From Isoetes taiwanensis (lineage: Eukaryota > Streptophyta > Lycopodiopsida > Isoetales > Isoetaceae): 64,000 nucleotides of DNA. A program made the position numbers and the translations under genes. The notes beneath the pieces were generated by a model. The model had not been told where the DNA came from, did not search any database, and was given only the letters and a program-made list of their open reading frames with translations. The DNA lies in the NCBI GenBank assembly GCA_021234155.1, contig JAJEKV010000009.1, forward strand, positions 8,688,546-8,752,545, in the 5' to 3' direction. This document shows, one piece after another, positions 1 through 10,382 of this stretch. Position 1 is the stretch's first letter; the number at the start of each line of letters is the position of its first letter.

Positions 1-901
1 ATAGGTGATGTCCAATGCAAAATCTGCGAGAATACCACATGTGAACATAGATTATAGTTGTCATGAAACAATACCGAGCACAATATCTTTGCAAGGCAAT
101 GGACCTGAAATACAATTTTTCCAAAGAAGGTGCATTCACAAGTTTTAATCTAAACATAGGCACTAGGGCAGCCCCACATTAAGGCGTCATATCAAGAAAG
201 AAGCTATGATTATCCAAATATTACCTACCAACATAAGCAAGTTAGAATTCTGGGCAGTACTGCGAAATCACACTAGGGCAAGCCATATCAAGAGAGAAGC
301 TATGATTCTCCAAATTTTAACCACCAACATAATCGAGTAGAATTTTGGATGCAAAGAACTAAAGCAAATATGCACAAAGATGGCCTTACATGTTGCGTAG
401 TCTTGCTGATCTTCGCCCGATATACATTCTTTGCCATCAAATATCTCAACTTCCAAAAGAGGTAACCGCGGAAGCAGAATTAGCCTTATATAGTTTTAAA
501 CAAGGTGCTAAGGGTTGTCCTCACGAATGGGGAGATGTCTGTAGAATTGAAAACTGAAACATGCAACTTAGATCTTAAAACCCAGCATGTGAATAGAGCA
601 TAAATTCTTTTAACATTGCTCATATTGCAATCACACCATCGTGAAAGACGAAGGCCTTCTGTGCCAAATGATGTATAAACAATGTTCCTAACTCAAGCTC
701 GCAAAGTGAGTCTTAAAATTTGAACTTCATTTTGAAAGTGAAATAACACTATTTTCTTCAATACGAGGGCAAAGCATCATGGCCTGAGATCCGCTTGGAG
801 ATGGCTTTCACTTGGTTCCAAGTTGACACAAATTCCCCCCTAACGAATTTAGAAGAAGAGAAATGTTCGCGGCGGCCTTGGCCGCCGCGATAAATTTCTT
901 G
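1..901 (+). mobile_element. Helitron-like element, 3' part (copy A)
   Basis: The whole stretch matches the reverse strand of 25522-26422 nearly end to end, so it is a repeat copy that enters from outside the window. It ends with a hairpin: left arm CGCGGCGGCC at 868-877, TT loop, right arm 880-889, then ATAAATTT and the last four bases CTTG at 898-901, followed by T. A hairpin about 12 nt from the 3' end and a T just outside are known Helitron traits, but canonical Helitrons end CTRR, so the class is an inference. The element interrupts the left arm of the adjacent inverted-repeat MITE. A diverged internal tandem duplication of roughly 85-100 bp lies at about 168-350 (units starting CACTAGGGCA). 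No protein is encoded in this part. Confidence 0.6.
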
Positions 902-902
902 T

Positions 903-1290
903 AAATATAACCATTGGATCCAACACATTTAAATTAAAATCCCCCTTAAACCCCCTTTGGTTTGGGTGCATATTCACACGGGGGGTGACTCCGGGCATCG
1001 AGAGCTGTCGGATTGGCATATTCGCCCCTTATTCCATAATCTACACCGTACGTAAAATTCCTCGTTTGTGGGGTATGCAAGTACAAGATTTGCTATACTG
1101 TATAATAAGATTCGCAAAATACTATAAGATTTCAACCGGAATACTATATGGTGTTGATTTCGTACGTCCAAAATACAATTATGAGGGCTCTCGCTGCCCT
1201 ACGTCACCCCCCGTGTGAATATGCACCCAAACCAAAGGGGGTTTAAGGGGGATTTTAATTTAAATGTGTTGGATCCAATGGTTATATTTA
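903..1290. mobile_element. Long inverted-repeat MITE, copy 1
   Basis: About 86 bp at 903-988 is repeated inverted at 1203-1290; both arms carry the AAACCCCCTTTGGTTTGGG block. The loop of about 215 bp is unique. The same arms and loop recur at 16195-16808 and 39576-40012. The right flank continues with sequence (ATTAATGTCAATGG) that in the 16-kb copy belongs to a longer arm, so the left arm here has been cut at 903 by the Helitron-like insertion. No coding potential. RNA through it would fold into a long hairpin. Confidence 0.75.
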
Positions 1291-1339
1291 TTAATGTCAA
1301 TGGTAGTTATGTGTTGGTTATTATAAGACAAGGTTGTCA

Positions 1340-1572
1340 CAACTTAGCTATAATATTGTTTAAAAGTTGTTGCAATAACTTACTTAAGTTGCCATAAAAT
1401 TTTGACAAAAAGGAGGTCATTGCTTTGATGAAATACTTGACGCTATGCACTAGATACAATTTTGACACAACACAAGCACTTTGTGTCAAGAGAGTAGTAT
1501 TTGACACAAAATTGTCACTGCATCTATGGCTTGTCACAAGGGTTGACACTATACCCTCATCCTCTTGTAGTG
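1340..1572 (-). mobile_element. CACTA (En/Spm) transposon terminus with subterminal repeats
   Basis: On the minus strand, from 1572, the sequence begins CACTACAAGAGGATGAGGG, which fits the CACTACAAGA-type end of plant CACTA transposons. The next roughly 230 bp hold repeated TGACA/TGTCA words in both orientations (about 1440-1560), like the transposase-binding subterminal repeats of the family. The element body would run leftwards, but no matching opposite end is seen before the MITE, so it is a remnant or is interrupted. Confidence 0.5.
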
Positions 1573-1839
1573 TTAGTATTGAGCTTAAAAAATAGAACAT
1601 GATCTCTAAGGCTCCCCAAGCTTAGGCTTCGGACTGATAAATTTGGGCATGCATGCAGGCAGCTCTAATATGCAATAGAAAAAGCATTCCAAAAAAGAAG
1701 CATAAAGCATATGAAAATGGTAATATTTGAGCTGTATCTTTGGGAAGCTTTAGCATTCTGTGGTAAAATTCGTGGATTAAAATATTAATGAAGAAGACAT
1801 GTAGAAACATTTGGAGACATTGGGATGTTCTGGAATTAT

Positions 1840-1868
1840 GGCCAAGGCCGCCGCGAACATTTCTCTTT
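1840..1868 (-). mobile_element. Truncated Helitron-like 3' hairpin (copy D)
   Basis: The minus strand carries AAAGAGAAATGTTCGCGG and the rest of the left arm plus TT loop and GGCC of the hairpin found at 868, 6024, 9887 and 25526. It breaks off at 1840, so the right arm and the CTTG terminus are missing. The sequence inside the element differs from copies A and C. Confidence 0.55.
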
Positions 1869-2396
1869 ACCGACTTGGTGCAATTCAAAATCCAAGTAAT
1901 ATAGAGGGAGTTTCAAGATAATTTTTTTTGACTAAACAATCTGTTGATTAGTAAGTTAATGTCAGTCTATTAATTCATAGGCAAGAACAGCTAAACCTGT
2001 GAAACCATTGAATGATCCTGTAAAAGCCTGAATAACATAAATAGCATGGTGTATGTACATGTGGCAGGAAAAAGATAATGTGGTGCAAATAGAAGTAGCA
2101 AGAACACAAAAATCTTAGGGCACAACCATTAAGAGTAACGTGCCGCTTAGTTATATACCTATGGTCAGCTTTTACCCCATTATTCAGTATACAAACACAT
2201 TCTAAACTGCATATTATGCAACAACAGATTCTGAGAGTGCTGGATTTGGTGACCTGCTGGCGTGTATAAGGAACAAAAAGATAGCTTTGGACAACATTCA
2301 TTTCGTTGTATGTATGTGTTATTTGTATGTGCTCTTCATAGTCATGTGAGGTGTCTACCTTGTCACATCACTAATCTTATTATTTGCCATTTGAAG

Positions 2397-2641
2397 ACAT
2401 TTCGAAACAATCTTAACAAGGTACTTAAACTATTCCTTCTTATGTTACATGCAAGCCATGTCTTGTTTTATTCTTTAAGCACATGGAGTGTCATTATCTT
2501 GCATAAATACATGCAGATTTTAGGCACAGCGTACAACAGGAATGAAGCTTGGGAAATGGATGTTCATAAACGCCATGGAACTATTTATCTAGACGTGCAC
2601 AAACTTCCTGAAAATTCTCAAAATGAGCACCACCGTCGAAT
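2397..2641 (+). pseudogene. DXO/Rai1-type decapping enzyme, two-exon fragment
   Basis: Two exons join in frame. The first ends at 2420 (KTFRNNLNK, donor GTACTT). The second is 2517-2641 after an ATGCAG acceptor and starts [20 protein letters not shown]; it continues with [13 protein letters not shown] and stops at a strong GTGAGT donor. These blocks match my memory of plant DXO1 (pyrophosphohydrolase/decapping, Rai1 family). The expected following exon with the catalytic acidic residues, and the N-terminus, are not visible nearby. It is therefore a gene fragment, possibly carried by a transposon; the truncated Helitron-like hairpin D lies 530 bp upstream. Frame and splice sites are seen; the family assignment is from recall. 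Confidence 0.55.
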
Positions 2642-3884
2642 GTGAGTAGATGACCCTTTAACAAATCATGCTGATATCTCAAAAATTTATAGATCTAGAA
2701 TCTTTATTGTCATAGGAAAGGGTTACCTACACATGTTGTGGCTAATATTTGTACTTTGAGAACCTACTAAATCACGTGAGAAATGGTAGCTGCCTCTTGC
2801 AGCAAGCACAGCTTAATCATGACGCCCCCCGTTATCCAGTGTCCTTTTTATCTATGCAATTGGGAGACGCAAGATGGCTTCTACTGTGTCAGAGATTTAA
2901 AATACAACGTGGTTGAATACAGCTGCTAATGCTTGCTTTAGTCATTAATGCATTCTGGCTGCATTCTTTTTGTTGCTTTGGGTGGTTTTTCCAATGATGC
3001 ATTCAACCACAACCTGTAACTCGAAATCCAACAAATTCATTCACATTTGAGATTTGCGATAGGGGTTTTATGAAATACATCATGAATTTATGAGAAACAT
3101 GGCTATTGAACCTGAAGAACAAAGCAGCATATTTATCTGCAAAAAAAACTGAACACAGAAGCTTCTAAAGAATTTGCACTGTAGGAAGCACAAACGTCAC
3201 TGTAGGAAGCACAAAAGTCTCTGGAAGAAAGTGGGGCGGCTGGTTTTTAATTCAAACTTGCCTATTGCTGGAGGTTAGTAGGCATGGCAAAGAATTTTAC
3301 CTGCAAAATCCAGGGGTTGCAAACGCCAAAGACAATGGATCTGTTCCTTCCTCTGCAAGCTCCTATTGGGAGATTTAACAAAGTCCGCCTTTCCTTCCAA
3401 GCTCCTATTTGGAGATACCTTAGCTCCACGAAATACAAATACAAAGAAAATAATTAGATGCAGATCATGCTTGCGAGGACAGTATCACATAAAGCTACAC
3501 TATTACCAAATCCTGCAGCACAACGAGGTTGAAAATAAGATGGATGCTTATCATTTCTTGTGCCTCAGGAATTCTTATGTCTAATCCTTCGTCTAATCCT
3601 TAAAGGAATTTGCAATTCAATCACTCCCTAAAAAAAGACCGAGCATGTACATCATAATAATCTATCTTAGAACAGAGGCATTCAAGAAAGATCGGCCTTT
3701 ACCTCACCAATAAATACAGACTCTTCGAATCGCACAGAGCCCTAAAGTTTTGCACTTCCTGGAGCGCCTGCCTACCAAAGCCTGTAGTTTTGTACTTCCG
3801 TTCCTCAAAGGTCGCCTACTCAAAGGCTGCTCTCGACTCCTGTTTTGCCTGAGCTTAGGGCTCCACCCTGCTTTTATAATACCG

Positions 3885-3956
3885 TTTAGAAGCCCCTTGC
3901 CATAAACAATCTGTTTAGAAGAATCTGTTTAGAAGCCCCTTGCCATAAACAATCTG
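3885..3956. repeat. Short tandem duplication (~29-bp unit, 43-bp offset)
   Basis: The phrase GAAGCCCCTTGCCATAAACA occurs twice, the second time 43 bp after the first. Confidence 0.8.
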
Positions 3957-4084
3957 AAGCAGCCCGATTTGAGAGTAGGAGCCGCTGTAGAAGATGTGGG
4001 CTCTTAAATATGCATGCATTCAAGAACATATGGCAGAGCTCTGGCCAGGATGTGGCATAGCTGTCTCCAGGCGAATTCCGACAG

Positions 4085-4190
4085 CAAAAAACAGCCACAA
4101 AGACAGCCACAACAAAGATCCGGCAATGTGGCAAGAAGAGCTTGAGCAAAAAACAGCCACAAAGATCCGGCAATGTGGCAAGAAGATCAA
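4085..4190. repeat. Short tandem duplication
   Basis: The string AAAGATCCGGCAATGTGGCA occurs twice, about 53 bp apart, each time followed by AGAAGA and preceded by a CAGCCACAA run. Confidence 0.8.
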
Positions 4191-6023
4191 AACATATGTA
4201 ATTGTGTTTCAAATTTTTCTTTTTTCTTTTTTTTATTTTCTTGGTTCTCCGCCGCAATCCAAGTTCGCCTTCTGTTGCCACGTTTTTTTCTCCTGACTAA
4301 TCTACTCCGTTAAAACATTGAATCGCTATCCAGCAAGCGATCCAAGCGGGCCAGACATGCATTCTACTCCGGCCCTCCATCCCTGCGTAGTGTGTTCCGA
4401 GCAAGAAAGCTTTATCTTGCCTTCCGGGCTTCAACACAGGATCGTTTATCTATGGAAGAGAACAAGAGGCAGTAGAATTAAGACAAGGCAGCCAGATTCA
4501 GGAACTGTGGCCGTAGAACAGCAGACAGAATAGTAAATATTTATAAGCAATCGGATCATATCCCTTTTCCGAAACTACCCTTTTTGCAACGAGATATGAA
4601 GATAAAATTGAACGGATTATGATGAAATGGAGCAGAAATACCAATTTGGTTATTATTGGAGGCAATCCGTCCTCTTTTTGCATTAAATCCGGAGATCAGA
4701 AATATCTGGTCTGTTCTTGGCTGGACGCTCGATGCCCTTTTTTGCCGAATACATATCCATAGTTTTCTTTGCCCCGCTGCCATAAACTGTGGCATGTTTG
4801 GGGGACCAGAGCAAGCAATAAAGCTTAAAATGCGAAACAAAAGAACCCAGAAAGATGTAAATAAGATTAGAACCCAAAAGCTTAGACTCTAGGGCTCGGG
4901 AACATGAATGTGGAGCTGGGGAACTCGAATGGTGTAGAATAGATTTGATGTCGCCGACCCGGGCTTTCGCTACGATACGTGGCTATTGACAATGACTAAG
5001 GGTTCCCGCCTCCGGCATCAGGGGTAGCATTAATCCAAGAGGCCTGAAAACCCAATTCAAAAGGAAAAATGAGGAATGCAGTCCTTGAAAAAAAGGGGAA
5101 AAACAGGGGATTTCGGTGCTTGCTTCATGGCAACCTTGAGCTCTTTGGCATCAACTGTTCCTGTAAATAAATTTGAAACAAAAAATGAGAAGTAAAGCTT
5201 GAATCCGAAGATTAGAGGGCTTGGTTAAGGTATCCATTTTATTCCCAAGCGATTAGCTTTCGATGGTCTTGGCGGATTTCTTGCCCCCTCTGCTTGTTAC
5301 TGAGCTCACCACTTCGTCCCAATCCTTGCTCTTTAGCCCCTTCCCATTCAATTACGTATTTTTCTCGTGTATAAATCTAACAAAGCACAAATTGCCCCCG
5401 GCTCCATTCTTCCCTCGTCCTTCCTGGGCCCCCGCATCCTCCTCTCAAGCTTTTGCCCCAGTAGGATCCCCATTCTTTGCTTCCATTTTTTTTTCCCCAA
5501 TTGGATTTCACATGCTCAAATTCAACCCAGATGGAAAAAAATTGGCATCGCAGCAAAGCGCAAGTGCTCCTGAAAAAAAAATTCCCACCTATTAGAAATG
5601 CCATGTGTCGAGACACCGGAGCTGGCTATGGCGATCGGACGACAGCCGGCGGCAAAGGCTGGATGCTGAGTCGAAAGTGAAAAGAAAGTGAAGAAAAGTC
5701 GTCCCCAATAAAAGGAAACGTGTCCAAATAAAAGGTTCTGCCGTCAATGGTAGTTTATTTGCTCACTAAAAGCACACAATTGGTCCAGCCTTCTAAGAAA
5801 TTATCCCTCTCCTTTGTAAGAAAATAGATAGATAGCCAAGAAATTTATCAGTGCCATGCCATTTTTGAATCATTGATAAGGCACATATTATGACTATAAT
5901 TTAAGCACACATCATTATGACCTTCTCATATTATCGAAACATCAAGTCTCACACTTACAAATTCATCCATTCCAAATTTACATAAATCTACCCTGCAAGC
6001 GTGAGTTGATGAAGAGAAATGTT

Positions 6024-6057
6024 CGCGGCGGCCTTGGCCGCCGCGATAAATTTCTTG
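6024..6057 (+). mobile_element. Helitron-like 3' terminus, hairpin copy 2
   Basis: Perfect copy of the 10-bp stem (CGCGGCGGCC), TT loop, right arm, 8-nt tail and CTTG end, followed by TATATA. The conserved block begins about 12 bp upstream (AGAGAAATGTT). The upstream body does not resemble copy A, so it is either a different subfamily or a distinct cargo. Its 5' end was not located. Confidence 0.6.
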
Positions 6058-6651
6058 TATATATTATATGTGATTTAAAAATGTTTAATTTGATAGTAAT
6101 TTCAACAAAAGTCCTCTTACTAATATGCAAAATCCCGTAAAGTAATATACAAGGGCAAATTTGCCATTTAGGGTGGTTTCCCATGAAACAGTTGACTGTG
6201 AAATTATTTTGCCAGGTCCAAAACTTGAGTGTTTGGAATACTTTCGATTTAGAGAAATCTGAGTTCTTCAAGGTTGGGCACCCACGCGAACTTGCATGCC
6301 AAGATCTTGAACTCCGAAAAACCTTTTGGTTGGAGGCCCATGGGAAAGAGCCCTTAGGCTAACTTGGGAGTTCAAACACTGATTTAAAGTAACTTTCTCT
6401 AAACTCAGGGAGGTGCGTTTTTTGAGCATTAGTCTTTCCATCTTAGCATGTTTAAACCACATCGAAAAAAAAAAAAAAAAAATTACATGGCATTTTTGTG
6501 GACATAGCAGATTTTTTGCGATTTAGGGTGGGCTTAAACACGACCACGTCCGATATTTATGATGTTGGTTACATCGAGGGAATGCAAGCATCCTAAGGGC
6601 CAGTTCACATGCAACCATCGACGGAGAAGGGGCCTGTTTTGCCCAATATGT

Positions 6652-6853
6652 AAAAACAGGGTAGGCGAAATTCTGCCGCGTCTGCCAGTCATGCGCTGAC
6701 ACGTGGCACATCTTCTTTTAAAGAATGTGGGACGCTTTTTTCTTTACGAACAGTGGAGTTTTTAGATAAACACAGATTTCACCCGACAGAATCGCGTTCA
6801 ACCCGACATTCTTGCCATTTTTCACTGCGCAGAATTTCGCCTACCCCTGTTTT
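6652..6853. repeat. Inverted repeat, ~25-bp arms
   Basis: AAACAGGGTAGGCGAAATTC at 6654-6673 reappears inverted at 6829-6853 with one extra C. The spacer is about 150 bp. A small foldback element is possible, but no target duplication was recognised. Confidence 0.6.
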
Positions 6854-6959
6854 CACGTTTCAAGAAACACCCCGGGGCTTAAATTCTGGGGTGTCAAAAC
6901 AGGGGATTCAGGTCTCAGAATATCCACATTCTGGAAGAGGCACTGGGCGATCTGTTTAA

Positions 6960-9057
6960 TGGTTTACGGGTACCCGGCAATGGTTCAAAGAAATTGAGCA
7001 TGATTCCGATCTCTTTTTTGCAGCCTGTGTTGCTCTAAACGCAGTTGGACCTTCGGCCTTTGTCCTTCGAATTTTTTGGTGGAGCCGAATCAGTGGATTT
7101 GCATCTTTCAGCTGAACTACGATTCTACTAAAATGCCGAAGACCTCAAAGCTTTTTTCATTTCGTCTAAAGCCATAAGTTTCTAAGCACCTGTATTTGGG
7201 TTTACCAGGTTAGACTATTGAAAGATTCCTTGTTGAATTTCGGGCTCAGATTTGTACAGGAACCCTAAACGGCTGACCAGCTTTGCCGGATTTGATCGCG
7301 AAATAGGCTGGGGTTTGGTGTCGCCATCTATAAATTCGAATGCTGTTTGCAGACTGTGCCAAATATGGCCAGGTTATACTCCGCCCATGGCTATGCTGTC
7401 TCCACACATGGGAAAAAAATATTTTGGAGAACCCATTACTCCTGCCGGAGATTCCATTCTGTATTTTCCAGGCTTTGCAGAATATTTTTCAGAACACCCA
7501 GAATTTTTTTTTTTGATCCGAAATAGGTTTTGGGTCGGATTCTGATCTTCCCAGCCATGGATCCCAGGCTGGACAGACGGGCTTCTCTGCTTTGCTTGCG
7601 GAGTTGCTCCTGCCCAGAAAATGGGGCTTCTTAAACCGGAGAAATTCTCTCCAGCTTCTGGTTTTTTTTGCACTAGAACCATTCGATTCTGCTTCCGATT
7701 TCTCGTCTCGACTGATGCGATTCATGTTCAAAGACTCTGCAATCTTTATATCTCCGTTTCTTTTCTCATATTGCTGTTCCGAAACCAGGGAGATCCTATC
7801 CTTAAACATCTGTAGATTTGAGCTTGCAGAAATGAGCTACGATTTTGAGTTGCCGGTTAAGCTTTTGGAGCTTTGAATCTGTAGAAGCCGGATGTCATTC
7901 ACAGCGACCCCAATTGGTAAGCTTCTTTTTCTTATTTATCTATTCAATAGCTACAATGATCCCGTGAATTGATGTGTTTAAAAGGCTGGTTCAGATTTAT
8001 TCCAGAAAGTTGCACTTCCCCAGATATTGTGTGTGTTCCATATTTCATAGTCATTAGTTCCATGGTGTGTGGATTCCATATCCTTTGTTGATCTGTCAAT
8101 GGTTCTGTGACATGCCCTTGGAACTCGAGTTTCCCTGATAGTTTGGCATGCAATACTTCTGAAATCGAATCTGGAAATACAAATCCCATACATTAGATCA
8201 AATCCATGGAGACGGTGCTCCAAATTTAAGGAAATAGGTGAATGGCTTGCAGATGTTCCTGTTTGATCTTTTGCAGCAGGATATGCAGTCTCAACTTTAT
8301 TATAGCAAGGTCAAAATTTTGAAGTTGTGGCATTCATAAATATTGCGGTATAAGCAACATCCATATTGCCATGGGCCCCACTGAATGTTCCTTAAAAGCA
8401 AGCAACCCCATAAAATCAAGTTTCCTGTGCAAAGGCAACAAAATCTGCACACTACACATGTTATGCTAGCAGAATTTAAGCAAGACCACTACGGTTTGCA
8501 AGCAGCACAACCTAGGCTTTTCAGGTACACCATTTTGTGCATAGTTTAAGAAAGATGAGCATTGAAAGTCAACTCTTAATGGTGCACTGTTATTGTTTTA
8601 GCCACATAGACTGAATAGGGGAGGAAACAAACAGATCATTATACCATGCATGTTTTACAATTTTTGCAAGGATATGAGCTTGATTTTGCATTTTAATCAT
8701 TTCGTTGTATGTGCAAACCCACTGTAATCTCTGGCGCAGAGACTCGGTTCCATGGCCAAGGAAAAAGCCTGGATGCCAAGGAAAAAAGCAAAAAAAATGA
8801 GAACCACCATAGCCAATTTCAGTACTTCTGAGCCGTGTGCATTGGAGAAGGAAAATCAAACTTCAATCCACTTTCCAAGATATTTTTGGATAGTTTATAT
8901 GAATTGCATACACAAGTGCAGGAATGTCTTAAATATTGACCAAGTGCACGAAATATTGGCCATTGCTAGAACTATGTATTAGAAGAACCATGGGTGAATT
9001 ATGTAGTAGAACTATGAGTATATATTTATGCATATTCTGGCAGATGCCAGTGCCTTA
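6960..9057. other. Intergenic; promoter-like stretch with one doubtful first exon
   Basis: No recognisable protein. At 7892-7916 a short ATG frame (MSFTATPI) is followed by a consensus GTAAGC donor, so 7250-7916 could be a relic of a 5' region plus first exon. No continuing exon was found before the next Helitron-like hairpin, so I do not call a gene. Confidence 0.2.
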
Positions 9058-9207
9058 TACATAAGGTGTTCTGCGCAAAGACTTGCCCTCCGGTTTCAAC
9101 TAGAAAACCACAAAGCAACAATGAGAAAAAACAAGGTGTTCTCACAAGAAAGACTTGCCCTCCTGTTTCAACTAGAAAATCACAAAGCGACAATGAGAAA
9201 AAAAATG
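9058..9207. repeat. Tandem duplication, ~76-bp unit
   Basis: Two diverged units, each with AAGACTTGCCCTCC followed by GTTTCAACTAGAAAA and CAATGAGAAAAAA. Confidence 0.8.
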
Positions 9208-9754
9208 GCACGCACGCCAAACCTCCATAGTTTGATATAATCCATTTTCTACATCTCAAAGTTCCACTCCATGAGTTCATTTGAGTTATCAAGTAAAATT
9301 TTGATTCAACGGGTAGTTAGGAAATTCTGCACTAGCTTGGTGCATGAGCAGATCTTCTGGCACTCTGGCATCTGCCTAAAGGGAGCTAAAGTGAGCTTTG
9401 GAAATGGATGTGAAAGTCTTATTTCCATTTTAAAAAAGCGGCAAATCTTGGTTTGCACCGTTACATACATTATACGCTCATTGATCACTCTACCGCTTTC
9501 GGTTATCTTATGGCTACTATGACATTAGTCGCCTTTGATCTTTGAAAAAATAGCCAAATCGGTCCTAGAGCACCATATCATTTCAGATCTGACATCCCCT
9601 GCTGCCCTCCTACTTCTAGTCTTTAATGATTGTCAAGTTGGGGTATATACCTTGCATCTCCAAATGTTTATTGTTCCTTTATAGAACAACTTGATAATGA
9701 AGCACTGCTCCATAGCCTGTGGCACAGCCAAAAGATATAATAAAAATCCACCTT

Positions 9755-9850
9755 TGCATTTCAAGAACATCTCTTGCACCATTCCAAAGATATAAAATCC
9801 CTTTTGTGTTCCAAGAACATCTTTCACACCATTCCACAGATACACAAACC
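9755..9850. repeat. Tandem duplication, ~50-bp unit
   Basis: Two units of CAAGAACATCT followed by a CACCATTCCA block and AGATA, about 50 bp apart, just upstream of Helitron-like hairpin copy 3. Confidence 0.65.
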
Positions 9851-9886
9851 CCCATTTGCAGGAGTTAGTCGGGGAAGAGAAATGTT

Positions 9887-9920
9887 CGCGGCAGCCTTGG
9901 CCGCCGCGATAAATTTCTTG
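9887..9920 (+). mobile_element. Helitron-like 3' terminus, hairpin copy 3
   Basis: Same architecture as the copies at 868 and 6024, with one G-to-A change in the left arm (CGCGGCAGCC) that leaves one mismatch in the stem. It ends CTTG at 9917-9920 and is followed by TATATA. The 5' boundary is unknown. Confidence 0.6.
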
Positions 9921-10382
9921 TATATATAATCTTGTGTTTTAAATTTGTCCCATATGTTACTTTTCTATTTCAAGTGGTCTATGACATTTATTATTCAACG
10001 GCAAAGGGAACGCCAAAAATGTTTTTGAAATTTAAAAATGAGAGTGTTGTCCGTTTGTGCTCCGTATTTAGGTCTATATTCTCATTCATGTTTCGACATT
10101 AGCATCTATGTTCCCGTTCTATTTTGGGTCACTATGTGACATACTACTATACTTTCGAGACACGTTTTCCAAATTCCTAAAACTATACCCACTTTATGAA
10201 CTTTTATCAAGAGAGAGTCATCCTAATTTGATGGATTTAAAAACAATGGTCTATTGGTTGAAGCTGTTTACTCCTTTTATTAGCAAGCCAATTAATAATT
10301 ACCTTATCGTTACAACATTATACCATACTCGATAGCTCATGACATACGTCATACAAGATTAACATGTTTTCATGATCTTTTT

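Larger units (their letters stand above)
2642..6023. other. Intergenic, no gene recognised
   Basis: ORFs here are short, overlap on both strands and show no known motif. The stretch contains two small tandem duplications (listed separately) and moderately GC-rich segments around 5260-5650 whose open frames occur on both strands at once, which argues against coding. Confidence 0.5.

Noticed and set aside
5263-5680. Overlapping frames on both strands near 5.3-5.7 kb
   Set aside because: Two plus frames and one minus frame are open simultaneously with no motif; composition effect.
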